A DNA stretch of 64,000 nt from Fidelibacterota bacterium (GCA_014381725.1 JACNLC010000045.1:34250-98249); one strand, 5' to 3'. Shown: positions 26,693 to 35,985, counted from the first letter of the stretch. The notes: generated by a model not told the origin, from the sequence alone. Program-made: numbers and translations.

Positions 26693-29319
26693 CTAATTAC
26701 AACCACTTTAACCAATATGGCTTCTCCGTTATTTGGGTTCACTTCAGCGAAGTATAATCCCGAATCAAATTTTTCAGCATTCCATCTAATCTCATTGTAT
26801 TCGTGAGGAGTTAATCCACTTTGAGATAATTCGTCAACTTTAAATCCAGTAGCATCATAAATTGTAATTTTAACAGATGATGCTTCACCAAAATAGTAGC
26901 GGAAAGTGGTTTCTCCATCCATTATTGGATTTGGATAGTTGTATGCTATAATTTGGTTTTGGCTCGATTGTGAGCTAGGTTCAAAATGTTTGCCCGTAAC
27001 CAACGGATAATTTGATGGACGACTATGCTGATTCAACCAATAATTGTGATCAGAATCCTGTGGAAACAGAAGTAAACGATGACCGTCAACTAATGCCACT
27101 AAAGTGTCATTTTCTGTGATTCGCCAATTTGGAACTATACTCAATTCTGCGGAAGAATAAACTGAAGCAATTTCCATTTCTCGTTGTCCTGCATTAGACA
27201 AAATAACTATATCATCATCCTCACGGCAGATAATTTCTGGTTTTTCATCTCCAAGAATATTTGCAATTAGAGGAGGATGGAACGAAAAATCTCCTTCAAC
27301 AGGAAATCCATTTGTAAAAGTGCCATTGTAATTTTTGACTTTAATATCAAAATCGGTTGTTCTAGTGATAATTTCATCAAGGCCATCGCCATCAATGTCG
27401 CCCAATGATAACGCACCAACTATTTCTTCCAAATTATCTACTGATTGAACATAACCCATTGGGTGGATTGGTTCGTCTTCAAACCAATGACTTTCCCCAT
27501 TTTCGCCGAACCACCAAAATCCATTACCAGTATCAAGCTTTGTTGTAAAATAACCAAGCGAATCTAAAACAAAAACATCTCCACTTACTTCTTGGATAAA
27601 TTTGTCCATTGTGGTGGATGCAGAATCATATACTGAAAATAAACTGTCGTTTCTTGTGTAAAATATCTGACCCTTTCCATTATAAACTCCATTACCAATA
27701 ATTTCCTGTCCTGCTTCTCCCCAGTTTACAACTTCAAATTCTGATGTTATTGAAAAAATTAAACTCATTGTATCGCCTGCAGAGCTTATATCAGATAATG
27801 AAATATAAGTCGATGAACCAGAATTTGAACGAGTATTTGGTCTAGTTATATTGTCAAAACGAACATCGTCTTCCGTTGGATTAGAATCAATATAACCGCT
27901 ATTATTATCATACCACATATCCCAAGTCCAACCAACAGTTGGATCAGCAAACAGTGCATAATTTGTGAAACCAATATCAACAGCACCATCTGCTTCTTCT
28001 AAGTGTATTTTTCGATTATTCGGATCTTTATTTACTCCATTAGTTATATCATTTTCATTTGGTTCAGTAATATGCCAAATCAATAATCCTGAAGTTGGTA
28101 ATCCATAATCGTAGTTATCAAAACCAATAATAACTGAATCTTCAGAAAATGATATACTATCAGAATATTCTATGAATGTGTCAAACCAGTGTCCGAGTTT
28201 TTCATCGGAAATCAAATTATCTGACCGAAGTGTTTCTATGTCTTTTTCATTTACTATCCAATTATTTCGATTTTCAATCAGAAAATACTCATTTTCTGTA
28301 ATTGGAATTTTATAGATTTTATCTTCTAAATCTCGTGCAATAATATTGATAGTATCAGAATTTTCAACTTGTAATATTTCAGGTTCTTGCCACCCATTAT
28401 AAATTCTCGTCCAAGCAGTTGGTGGTGCAGGAATAACTCCATGACCATTATTGGAACCGTGATCCATTAACCCGAATATACCTACTCCCGGCTCGCCTGT
28501 GTCTGTGTTAAAAAGAGGAGTTAATCCAAAATGATACCCTAATAAAAATGCGAATGTACCAGTTAAGCCAACTTGATAATCACAATAATCTGTTTCATTC
28601 CAAAATATATCCTCAATTGCATCGTAGTAGATATGATTTTGAGTTTCCGGTAGTAAAAGACCACAATTAATTTCAATTCCATTGACAACAGGTTTATCAT
28701 TGATTTTTTCTAACATAGTTTCATCTATGTAAGCACTTGGAATATCATAAGGAGCAGGATCCAAGAACGGATACTCAAAATCTTCTCCAATACCAGCGTG
28801 AAATACTACAATCAGAGATTGGCTTGTGATTAGTGTGTCAATTTCTAAATTTGCTAAATTGACTGCATCTACAAACAACTTACCCAACAATGAATCAGAA
28901 TCAGCATTTTCGTTTTGTATTGAATTTGGAGAATATGAAGCTAATGGTTTAGGTAGTGTATAAACTGAATCAATCATATGAAATCCAATACTAACATTTT
29001 CATTTGAAACAGAAGAATAATAGTTTGCAACAGCATCTAATTGAGCTTCAAAATAAAGTCGATTATGTGGAGGTCTGTCAACAAAATATCCATCGCATCG
29101 CTCATTTGCTTCTGAATATTCAGTTAGAAATATCCCATTACCACAAGTATTTAGATCATCAACAACTTCCTCTTGGAATTCCACCATAATTCCAATTAAA
29201 TGTATATCTGTTTCGTTGTTTGGTTTTGGAGTAGCTTTTTGTAAATTTGAGTAGAAATTATTACCAAATACAATTTGGAGAAATAAAATAACAAGTAGGA
29301 TTTGATTAATCTTTAACAT
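26689..29319 (-). CDS. M6-like secreted protein with degenerate active site and type IX-like C-terminal sorting domain
   Basis: I choose the ATG at 29319 (MLKINQILLVILFLQIVFG, a signal peptide), giving 876 residues. The longer frame translates palindromic repeats. The N-terminal half follows the M6/immune-inhibitor-A plan, with GLTPLFNTDTGEPGVGIFGLMDHGS matching the usual GLPxLYDTDG...GxWxLMD. The preceding HExxH is replaced by FLLGY (codons 28534-28548), so catalysis should be lost. The C-terminus reads YNYPNPIMDGETTFRYYF...GFKVDEL...WNAEKFDSGLYFAEV, a type A T9SS sorting domain. It is coupled to the downstream barrel-protease gene by ATGA. Role unknown; perhaps adhesion or an inhibitor-like function. 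Confidence 0.8.
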   Translation of the reverse strand: MLKINQILLVILFLQIVFGNNFYSNLQKATPKPNNETDIHLIGIMVEFQEEVVDDLNTCGNGIFLTEYSEANERCDGYFVDRPPHNRLYFEAQLDAVANYYSSVSNENVSIGFHMIDSVYTLPKPLASYSPNSIQNENADSDSLLGKLFVDAVNLANLEIDTLITSQSLIVVFHAGIGEDFEYPFLDPAPYDIPSAYIDETMLEKINDKPVVNGIEINCGLLLPETQNHIYYDAIEDIFWNETDYCDYQVGLTGTFAFLLGYHFGLTPLFNTDTGEPGVGIFGLMDHGSNNGHGVIPAPPTAWTRIYNGWQEPEILQVENSDTINIIARDLEDKIYKIPITENEYFLIENRNNWIVNEKDIETLRSDNLISDEKLGHWFDTFIEYSDSISFSEDSVIIGFDNYDYGLPTSGLLIWHITEPNENDITNGVNKDPNNRKIHLEEADGAVDIGFTNYALFADPTVGWTWDMWYDNNSGYIDSNPTEDDVRFDNITRPNTRSNSGSSTYISLSDISSAGDTMSLIFSITSEFEVVNWGEAGQEIIGNGVYNGKGQIFYTRNDSLFSVYDSASTTMDKFIQEVSGDVFVLDSLGYFTTKLDTGNGFWWFGENGESHWFEDEPIHPMGYVQSVDNLEEIVGALSLGDIDGDGLDEIITRTTDFDIKVKNYNGTFTNGFPVEGDFSFHPPLIANILGDEKPEIICREDDDIVILSNAGQREMEIASVYSSAELSIVPNWRITENDTLVALVDGHRLLLFPQDSDHNYWLNQHSRPSNYPLVTGKHFEPSSQSSQNQIIAYNYPNPIMDGETTFRYYFGEASSVKITIYDATGFKVDELSQSGLTPHEYNEIRWNAEKFDSGLYFAEVNPNNGEAILVKVVVIR

Positions 29320-29332
29320 TGACAAAAATGAA

Positions 29333-29397
29333 AACCATTGAAATGGTTGATAGTAACATTTAGTTTTGACAACCCACAACTTAAGTCGTGTGTTACT
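29333..29397. repeat. Palindrome-rich spacer (REP-like)
   Basis: Two nested structures lie side by side. AACCATT-GA-AATGGTT is at 29333-29348. AGTAACA...TGTTACT at 29352-29397 encloses the near-perfect palindrome CACAACTTAAGTCGTG. They occupy the spacer between the PorV-like gene and the M6-like gene and look like a small REP-type repeat. They could also reduce transcription between the two genes. Confidence 0.55.
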
Positions 29398-29448
29398 AAT
29401 GAACAAAACTCATGATTGGCTTTAATCCATTTATAATAAATACTCAAT

Positions 29449-30795
29449 TTAGAATTCCATATTAATTGAGAAGAACATCGTGTTTGCTCTTGGGTGACCT
29501 TCTTCACCTGCTGTATAACCAAAATCGAACCCGTATTGAGCAAACCTGATACCTGCACCGAATGTTGGTACTTTTATACTTCCAGCTTCATCATAAATAA
29601 ATCCACCTCTGAGTACAAAATAATCGGTGTACCAATATTCCAAACCAAAATTGTAAACTATTTCTTCTAATTCTGCGGAGAATTTGCGCTCATCTCCAGT
29701 ACCTTTTTCTTTTACGCCAAATTCATTGTATTCTCCATTCGAATCTACAACCATTTCTTCATAGACCCAATCTGGATCAGAATTTGAGCCTTGATTTTCT
29801 GCTGATATAACTCCATCACCATTGGCATCTTCCCATTTCCATCCACCGATAACACCATCTCTATCTTCATTGTGTAAACCAGGATAATCAATATCTCCGC
29901 CTAAATACCAATCATCAAACCAAGAAGTAGCCCAAGCATAATACCAAGGATCTGTGTGTGCGATCTCTATTTGACCATCTTTGTTATAATCACCCATACC
30001 CTGAGAACCATTCTCGCTATAACCACCAACAATACCATCACCATCCCAATCCATAGCTGGATATGAAGAAACCAACATTTTGTTTATATCAAACAAAATG
30101 TCAATGCGATTGAAATTGTCATTAAATACTTCCCATTTGATTCCCATTCTCATATTTGTTGGAGCAGGATCTGCTTGATTTGCATCAATGAATGAAATTT
30201 TAGGTCCTATATTAGAAATTGCTACTCCAAAATTTAATTTTCTAGTTTTTAACAAATAACCTAAATCAAAAGCGAAATCTGTAGATTTACCTTTTCCAGC
30301 TTCTGCAGCAGTTCCTCTATCAATTAAGTTCTGTTGGAAGATTTTAGCATTCACTCCAATTGATGAATTCTCAGAAACCAAAGTACTAAAACTACCAGTT
30401 AGTGCCCACATATTACTACGGAAAGTTCCTAAATCGTTTCCATATTCATCAGTACGATGCTGTTCTCCTAAATCTAGAAATATTATGTGTCCACCAAAAG
30501 AACCCAAGTTAGGTACATGTTGACGATAAGCTAAAAATTCATAATATAAATCAGAAGCAAGATTCGGCAACCAATTTACATGCATCATTGAGAGTTCTTG
30601 ATTAGGTAAAAACGCTAATCCGGCTGGATTGAAATAAGACGCATAAGCATCATCAACTTTGGCAACTTGGGCTTCACCAGTAGCCGCAGGTCCGGCACCT
30701 GGAATAATCAGCAAAAATATCGCACCTGCTTCACCAACTGCAAACAATTGCACATTCAAAAAAACTACTAAAGAAAGAATTTTCCACATTTTCAT
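29449..30795 (-). CDS. PorV/PorQ-family outer-membrane protein with Ca-loop insertion
   Basis: The protein has 448 residues: signal peptide, then GAIFLLIIPGAGPAATGEAQVAKVDDAYASYFNPAGLAFL, the start typical of UPF0164/PorV beta-barrels (FadL superfamily). PorV shuttles type IX cargo to surface attachment. Unusually, about 100 residues in the middle are rich in DxDxDG loops (DWDGDGIVGG, DYNKDGQIE, DRDGVIGG, DANGDGVIS), resembling dockerin/EF-hand calcium loops. It lies directly upstream of the protein with a type IX-like sorting domain, which supports a linked role. The start has a GGAGG Shine-Dalgarno. Confidence 0.82.
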   Translation of the reverse strand: MKMWKILSLVVFLNVQLFAVGEAGAIFLLIIPGAGPAATGEAQVAKVDDAYASYFNPAGLAFLPNQELSMMHVNWLPNLASDLYYEFLAYRQHVPNLGSFGGHIIFLDLGEQHRTDEYGNDLGTFRSNMWALTGSFSTLVSENSSIGVNAKIFQQNLIDRGTAAEAGKGKSTDFAFDLGYLLKTRKLNFGVAISNIGPKISFIDANQADPAPTNMRMGIKWEVFNDNFNRIDILFDINKMLVSSYPAMDWDGDGIVGGYSENGSQGMGDYNKDGQIEIAHTDPWYYAWATSWFDDWYLGGDIDYPGLHNEDRDGVIGGWKWEDANGDGVISAENQGSNSDPDWVYEEMVVDSNGEYNEFGVKEKGTGDERKFSAELEEIVYNFGLEYWYTDYFVLRGGFIYDEAGSIKVPTFGAGIRFAQYGFDFGYTAGEEGHPRANTMFFSINMEF

Positions 30796-30821
30796 TTTAC
30801 TTAACCTCCAAATAATAAAAA

Positions 30822-30878
30822 ACCGAGCATATTCCCATACACACTCGGTCAGCTAATGACTATCGCAAAAGGGAATAT
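30822..30878 (-). promoter_or_regulatory. Possible attenuator/leader RNA upstream of the PorV-like gene
   Basis: In the minus-strand RNA four segments occur in order: AUAUUCCC (30878-30871), ACCGAG (30849-30844), GGGAAUAU (30836-30829) and CUCGGU (30827-30822), then a U6 tract. Segments 2 and 4 form a terminator hairpin. Segments 1 and 3 form an alternative helix that traps segment 2. This ends 27 bp before the PorV-like start codon. A further 8-bp hairpin (GCAATCAC/GTGGTTGC) lies just upstream near 30908-30926. It matches no riboswitch class that I recognise. Confidence 0.5.
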
Positions 30879-30943
30879 ACAAACAACTATTATATCAAAA
30901 TAACAGCAACCACTATGTGATTGCAAACCCTATTAACGAAAGT

Positions 30944-31048
30944 CTATAAAATTCCTCCAAATTTTAGTCGTCTAATATAACTTGTTTCTATCGAGTGAAA
31001 CAAATCAAATAGCCATTTTTTAACTTGAAAATCTTTCATTTGTTCCAT
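30944..31048 (-). CDS. Possible 34-residue small protein
   Basis: This open frame starts with ATG four bases after the Trm112-family stop. It encodes MEQMKDFQVKKWLFDLFHS followed by IETSYIRRLKFGGIL. It is basic and amphipathic. No homology is recognised. The close spacing suggests translation by re-initiation, but chance cannot be excluded. Confidence 0.25.
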   Translation of the reverse strand: MEQMKDFQVKKWLFDLFHSIETSYIRRLKFGGIL

Positions 31049-31051
31049 TTG

Positions 31052-31228
31052 TTAATTTTCAGTTAGAGATTCTGCATAATCAACCAACATAATTGGAATA
31101 CCATTTTTAATCGGAAAAAGTAATTTGCACTCGACGCAATTTAAATGAAGACTCTCATCTTCGTGTTCTAAATCTCCCTTGCATTTTGGACAAACCAAAA
31201 TTTCAGAAATTTCTTTATTTAAACTCAT
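31052..31228 (-). CDS. Trm112 family (UPF0434/YcaR-like) zinc-ribbon protein
   Basis: This 58-residue protein has LVCPKCKGDL, then LNCVECKLLFPIKNGIPIMLVDYAE. That is the bacterial Trm112-like pattern of two CxxC knuckles followed by FPIxxGIPxML. Eukaryotic Trm112 activates methyltransferases, and bacterial members probably have similar partner roles. Its ATG overlaps the stop of the mlaD-like gene (ATGA), so it is the last certain gene of the Mla operon. Confidence 0.88.
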   Translation of the reverse strand: MSLNKEISEILVCPKCKGDLEHEDESLHLNCVECKLLFPIKNGIPIMLVDYAESLTEN

Positions 31229-32193
31229 TTTTCCAACTTCGCTTTAATATAAGCTTTCAAATATTTTCCTGGATTCTCATCAAAATCTTTTACAATATTT
31301 CGGATATCAATAATTAAACTATCAATGTTTTTATAAATTGAATCATCATTCATAATTTTCTGCATAGTTCCATTTCCATGTTCTAATTTTTCTGTAAACG
31401 AATCGAATTTTGACGAAGATTCATTTAGTGTTTCAGCTCCTGATTTTAGCAAATCAATTATTTCAGCAAACTCTTTAGATTTTGTAGTAATAGTATGTAC
31501 ATCTTCCAAAATTTGATCAAGTTTTCTAAAATCATTATTTAGGTATAGTTTTAGAGAATCAGTTATATTCTTTAGATTATTTGAAAAATTGCGTAGATTA
31601 TTTTTCTCTTCATCAGAAAGTACATCTCGAAAATCTTTAATAAGGTCTGTTGTCTCTGAAGATAGTGATTCGAGATTTGCAATTGTCTGTTTAATTTTAA
31701 CTTCTTCATTTTCACCTAGTGTGGCTTTTAGTCGTCTAGCAAAAGCACCTATATCTTGTGTTATTGGCATAATCCCAGGGGTAATTTCAGAAAAATCATA
31801 TTCTCGAGTACCCTCAACAGTTTCACCTGGGCTGATATAGTGTGTGGTTTTGAGTCCCGGTTTAATTGATACATATTTTTCACCAAGTAATCCCTCGCTT
31901 TTTACTTCGATTTCAGAATCAATTGGGATACTAAAAGCAAATTGATCATCAATAGTCATCTCTATCGCAATCTTTTTGCCAATTATTTTAGTCTTACTAA
32001 CCCTACCTATTCGTTTCCCAAGCATTGAAACATTATCACCTTCATTAAGTCCTTGAATATTATCGAACATTACTGTAAACGAATAATTTGATTTATTAAA
32101 TGACATTTCCTGTAGGAACATTAAACCTAAAACAAATCCAACTACAGAAATTGAAATCAGAAAGCCAACCCAAAATATCTTTGTTATTTTCAT
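31225..32193 (-). CDS. mlaD: MCE/MlaD family phospholipid transport protein
   Basis: I set the start at MKITKIFWVGFLISISVVGF (ATG 32193, GGAG five bases upstream), giving 322 residues. One N-terminal membrane helix precedes the MCE domain (SFTVMFDNIQGLNEGDNVSMLGKRIGRVSKTKI, SEGLLGEKYVSIKPG). A long helical C-terminal region probably forms an oligomeric tunnel or shaft. With MlaE and MlaF encoded just upstream it moves lipids between the inner and outer membranes. Confidence 0.92.
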   Translation of the reverse strand: MKITKIFWVGFLISISVVGFVLGLMFLQEMSFNKSNYSFTVMFDNIQGLNEGDNVSMLGKRIGRVSKTKIIGKKIAIEMTIDDQFAFSIPIDSEIEVKSEGLLGEKYVSIKPGLKTTHYISPGETVEGTREYDFSEITPGIMPITQDIGAFARRLKATLGENEEVKIKQTIANLESLSSETTDLIKDFRDVLSDEEKNNLRNFSNNLKNITDSLKLYLNNDFRKLDQILEDVHTITTKSKEFAEIIDLLKSGAETLNESSSKFDSFTEKLEHGNGTMQKIMNDDSIYKNIDSLIIDIRNIVKDFDENPGKYLKAYIKAKLEK

Positions 32194-32256
32194 TTTATCT
32201 CCTACTCTTATCAATTACAACGAATTCGCCGAACAAAATCATATGATATACTCTCA

Positions 32257-32994
32257 CTAACAAACAAGTGAACTATCACCTGTAATAAATTGACGAACGG
32301 CTAAATCATTACAATTTTTAATTTCTTCTGAAGTTCCATCGAACTGAACTTTACCATTATGTAACATAATAATTCGATTTGAAACATCGAAAACAGTTCT
32401 CATCTCGTGAGTTACAATAATGGAAGTTATTGAATTTATTTTTTGAAATTTAACAATTAAACGGTTAATAATATCAGTCATAACCGGATCTAAACCTGTT
32501 GTAGGCTCATCATACAATAAAAAATCTGGTTTAATCGCAATAGCTCTTGCAATTCCAACTCTTTTTTTCATTCCACCAGATAATTCAGCAGGCATTAAAT
32601 TTTCTGTTCCTTGCAAATCCACATCAATCAAACTTGACTGAACTCTCTCGAGAACTTCATTTTCTCTAAGTTTAGTTAAACGACGCAAAGCTAATCCGAT
32701 ATTTTCACCAACTGTCAACGAATCGAAAAGTGCTCCAGCTTGAAAAACCATCCCCATTTTAGCTCGAATATTCTGCAATTTGCGAAATGATAGAGTATTA
32801 ACTAATTTGTTATCTACCCAAATTTCACCTGAATCAGGTTTCAATAGTCCATTAATATGTTTAAGAAGTACACTTTTACCTGACCCGCTTTTCCCTATAA
32901 TCGCAACAGCTTCACCAGTCTCAATCGAAAAGTTAACTCCCTTCAGAACTTTATTGCCATCGAATGATTTGTACAAATCTCTAACTTTAATCAT
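32257..32994 (-). CDS. mlaF: Phospholipid ABC transporter ATPase MlaF
   Basis: The start at MIKVRDLYKSFDG (ATG 32994, overlapping the mlaE stop as ATGA) is preferred over an upstream codon lying inside mlaE. The 245 residues contain Walker A GKSGSGKSVLLK, signature LSGGMKKRVGIARAI and Walker B FLLYDEPTTGLDP. LSGGMKKR is characteristic of MlaF/Mkl ATPases. It powers the MlaE permease. Confidence 0.94.
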   Translation of the reverse strand: MIKVRDLYKSFDGNKVLKGVNFSIETGEAVAIIGKSGSGKSVLLKHINGLLKPDSGEIWVDNKLVNTLSFRKLQNIRAKMGMVFQAGALFDSLTVGENIGLALRRLTKLRENEVLERVQSSLIDVDLQGTENLMPAELSGGMKKRVGIARAIAIKPDFLLYDEPTTGLDPVMTDIINRLIVKFQKINSITSIIVTHEMRTVFDVSNRIIMLHNGKVQFDGTSEEIKNCNDLAVRQFITGDSSLVC

Positions 32995-33758
32995 AAGAAC
33001 ATCACAGCTAGCACATAATCTAAGAAAACAATTGTAACACATGAAATTACTACAGTTAGAGTAGTTGCTTTACCAACACCCTCAGCGCCACCTTTTGTAA
33101 AATACCCATAATAACAAGCAATCGATGTGATTGCAAATCCAAACGAGACAGCCTTAATCAAACCGAACCAAGCATCCCAGGGATGGAACCAAGTCCTAAA
33201 TCCCTTGAAGAATTCAAAACTGGTTACATCCATAGTATAAGATGCAGTAAACCAACCACCAAATATTCCAAAAAAGTCAGCAACAATTACTAAAATCGGA
33301 AACATAACAATTCCTGCGACAATCCTTGGGAATATCAAAAATACAACTGGATCAAAAGAAAGTGATTCAAGAGCATCAATTTGCTCTGTAACTCTCATAG
33401 TACCAAGTTCTGCGGCAATGGTCGCTCCTACACGTCCTGTAAGAACCAACCCAGTTATCATTGGGCCTAATTCCAAAAGGACTGATTCACCAACAACACT
33501 CCCAACATACCAATCAGGAATCCAACTGCTAAATTGATATGAAGATTGAACAGAAGTAACCATCCCGGAAAAGAAAGCTGTTAAGATAATAATTGGAATT
33601 GATTTAACACCAATAATAATCATTTGATCAATAGAATATGAAATATACTTATGCCATCTGTTGAAAGAGCGGAACATACTTGTCATTAACAGTACATAAC
33701 GCCCAATTCCCTCAAAAAAGGAAATAATAGCTATTATTGGAGAAAAGAGCAATTGCAT
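32991..33758 (-). CDS. mlaE: Phospholipid ABC transporter permease MlaE
   Basis: The protein has 255 residues with several membrane helices. The MlaE signature is VLTGRVGATIAAELGTMRVTEQIDALESLSFDPVVFLIFPRIVAG. It forms the inner-membrane channel of the MCE transporter. It is the first gene of mlaE-mlaF-mlaD-trm112-like, all packed with 4-bp overlaps or short gaps. Confidence 0.94.
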   Translation of the reverse strand: MQLLFSPIIAIISFFEGIGRYVLLMTSMFRSFNRWHKYISYSIDQMIIIGVKSIPIIILTAFFSGMVTSVQSSYQFSSWIPDWYVGSVVGESVLLELGPMITGLVLTGRVGATIAAELGTMRVTEQIDALESLSFDPVVFLIFPRIVAGIVMFPILVIVADFFGIFGGWFTASYTMDVTSFEFFKGFRTWFHPWDAWFGLIKAVSFGFAITSIACYYGYFTKGGAEGVGKATTLTVVISCVTIVFLDYVLAVMFL

Positions 33759-33806
33759 CGTGGTGAATTATAACACTTTTACATGAAAATTTGCAAGAGA
33801 ATGATA

Positions 33807-34259
33807 TTATTCGTTTTGTAAGTCATCAATTTGAGCTTGAAAATCCTTAACTTCTTTAAAATCACGATAAACAGAAGCAAATCTAATAAAAGAAACAGTA
33901 TCAATATTTTTGAGTTCATCCATTACCAGTTCACCAACTTCAGACGATTGAATCTCAACATTTGATAAATTATTTATCTTCTCTTCAATTCGTTCAATTG
34001 AATCGTTAATTTCATCTTCAGAAACAGGTCGTTTATTGCAAGCTTTATGAAAACTATCTTGAAGTTTTTGTCTTTCATAATCTTCTCGATCTCCATTCTT
34101 TTTGATGATAATTATTGGTGTGGACAGAATATATTCATAAGTTGTAAAACGATAGCGACAATCCAAACATTCCCTTCTTCGTCGGATACTTACACCATCT
34201 TTTATTGTTCTAGAATCTATTACTTTCGATTCCTCAAAATTGCAATTAGGGCATTTCAT
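33807..34259 (-). CDS. nrdR: Transcriptional repressor NrdR
   Basis: The protein has 150 residues. The zinc ribbon MKCPNCNFEESKVIDSR...RRRRECLDCRYRFTTYE is followed by an ATP-cone domain (IIIKKNGDREDYERQKLQDSFHKACNKRPVS). NrdR senses ATP/dATP and represses ribonucleotide reductase genes at NrdR boxes. No nrd gene is in the window. It directly abuts glyA, a common pairing. Confidence 0.95.
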   Translation of the reverse strand: MKCPNCNFEESKVIDSRTIKDGVSIRRRRECLDCRYRFTTYEYILSTPIIIIKKNGDREDYERQKLQDSFHKACNKRPVSEDEINDSIERIEEKINNLSNVEIQSSEVGELVMDELKNIDTVSFIRFASVYRDFKEVKDFQAQIDDLQNE

Positions 34260-35552
34260 TTAGAATTTCTCATAAAGTGGAAATCTTTTACACATATCCA
34301 AAACTTCATTGTGAACAGATTCAATAGTTTTATCATCGTTAATATTTTTTATAATTTTATCAATAAATCCTGCGATAAGTTTCATTTCATTATCTTGCAT
34401 TCCTCGAGTTGTGAGTGCTGGAGTTCCAACTCTAATTCCACTTGTGATCATCGGACTTCTTTCATCGAAAGGAACCATATTTTTATTAGTTGTAATACCA
34501 GCTTTTTCCAAAATTCTCTCAGTTTTCTTTCCTGAAATACCAACTTTTGTGAGATCAATTAAAATAACATGAGTATCAGTTCCACCAGAAACTAAATCAT
34601 AACCAAATGAAAGAAGTGTCTCAGCTAATGATTTTGCATTGCTAACAACCTGCTTGCAATAAGATTTGTAATCAGTTTTCAAAGCTTCACCAAATGCAAC
34701 AGCCTTACCAGCAATTACATGCATTAAGGGACCACCTTGAATCCCCGGCATAACGGCTCCGTCAATCAATTCAGATATCATTTTAGTTCTTCCAGATTTT
34801 GGAGCTACAATTCCCCAAGTATTTTCAAAATCTTTTCCTACAAGAATCAATCCTCCACGAGGTCCTCGTAAAGTTTTGTGTGTTGTAGATGTAACTACAT
34901 GACAATGAGGCCAAGGAGATGGATGAACTCCGGAAGCTACTAATCCAGAAGGATGTGCAATATCAGCCATTAAAAATGCACCAACCTCATCTGCAACTTC
35001 TCGAAATTGTTCAAATTCTATAAATCGAGGATAAGCACTACCACCACATACAATCAATTTTGGTTTATGTTCTTTAGCTAATTTTCTAACATCATTGAAA
35101 TCAACTCTACCAGTTTCTTTTGATACTCCATAGGAAACAAAATTATATAATTTCCCAGAAAAGTTAACATGGCTACCGTGGGTTAAATGACCTCCGTGAG
35201 CGAGATTCAATCCCATTACAGTATCGCCTGGTTTTAGAAATGTTAAATACACTCCCATATTAGCCTGAGAACCTGAGTGTGGTTGCACATTGGCATATTC
35301 ACATCTAAACAGCTCTTTTGCCCTATCTCTTGCGATATCTTCGGCAATATCCACTTGTTCACAACCGCCGTAGTATCGTTTCCCGGGATAACCTTCTGCA
35401 TATTTATTTGTTAACACTGAACCTACAGCTTCCATTACTAAAGGACTTGTAAAATTTTCAGATGCAATCATCTCCAAAGTATTTTGTTGACGATCCAATT
35501 CACCCTTTACTGATTGATAAATTTCATTATCTTGTATTTTTAAATTTTTCAT
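34260..35552 (-). CDS. glyA: Serine hydroxymethyltransferase
   Basis: The protein has 430 residues. The PLP lysine lies in [19 protein letters not shown], with substrate-site motifs [16 protein letters not shown] and [11 protein letters not shown]. It interconverts serine and glycine, charging tetrahydrofolate with a one-carbon unit for purine and thymidylate synthesis. The start is 4 bp after rpiB. Confidence 0.96.
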   Translation of the reverse strand: MKNLKIQDNEIYQSVKGELDRQQNTLEMIASENFTSPLVMEAVGSVLTNKYAEGYPGKRYYGGCEQVDIAEDIARDRAKELFRCEYANVQPHSGSQANMGVYLTFLKPGDTVMGLNLAHGGHLTHGSHVNFSGKLYNFVSYGVSKETGRVDFNDVRKLAKEHKPKLIVCGGSAYPRFIEFEQFREVADEVGAFLMADIAHPSGLVASGVHPSPWPHCHVVTSTTHKTLRGPRGGLILVGKDFENTWGIVAPKSGRTKMISELIDGAVMPGIQGGPLMHVIAGKAVAFGEALKTDYKSYCKQVVSNAKSLAETLLSFGYDLVSGGTDTHVILIDLTKVGISGKKTERILEKAGITTNKNMVPFDERSPMITSGIRVGTPALTTRGMQDNEMKLIAGFIDKIIKNINDDKTIESVHNEVLDMCKRFPLYEKF

Positions 35553-35556
35553 TGAA

Positions 35557-35985
35557 TTAAACTTCTATTTTTTCTATTCTTCTTTGATGACGGCCACCTT
35601 CAAATTCTGTTGATAGCCAAATCTCTGTAATTTTCTTTATCATTTCAAAATCAGTCATTCTTGCACCCAAAGCTAATACATTAGAATCATTGTGTTTTCT
35701 GCTCATTACTGCATGATTTTCAGAGGTGCAAAGTGCACATCGAATTCCCTTTAGTTTATTTGCAGAGATTGATACACCTATTCCAGAACCACAAATTACA
35801 ATTCCTTTGTTAGCTTCTAATTTTGTTATAGTAAAACCAACTTTATGAGCAAATTCTGGATAATCTACGGATTCGTTTGAGTCAGTTCCACAATCCAAAA
35901 TCGCATAACCTTTAGATTTTAGATATTCTATAAGATCTCTTTTAACATCAAAACCAGCATGATCTGACCCAATTGAAATTTTCAT
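35557..35985 (-). CDS. rpiB: Ribose-5-phosphate isomerase B
   Basis: The 142 residues match the RpiB/LacAB family: [18 protein letters not shown], the catalytic cysteine in [17 protein letters not shown], and [26 protein letters not shown]. It interconverts ribose-5-P and ribulose-5-P. Its ATG overlaps the stop of the TPR lipoprotein gene (TAATG). Confidence 0.95.
   Translation of the reverse strand: MKISIGSDHAGFDVKRDLIEYLKSKGYAILDCGTDSNESVDYPEFAHKVGFTITKLEANKGIVICGSGIGVSISANKLKGIRCALCTSENHAVMSRKHNDSNVLALGARMTDFEMIKKITEIWLSTEFEGGRHQRRIEKIEV

Noticed and set aside
29320..29406. N-terminal extension of the M6-like protein
   Set aside because: It translates the palindromic repeats and would put the signal peptide at residue 30. 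The ATG at 29319 begins a normal signal peptide.
32995..33042. N-terminal extension of MlaF (MCYNCFLRLCAS...)
   Set aside because: It lies within mlaE. The family start MIKVRDLYKSF is preceded by a typical ATGA coupling.
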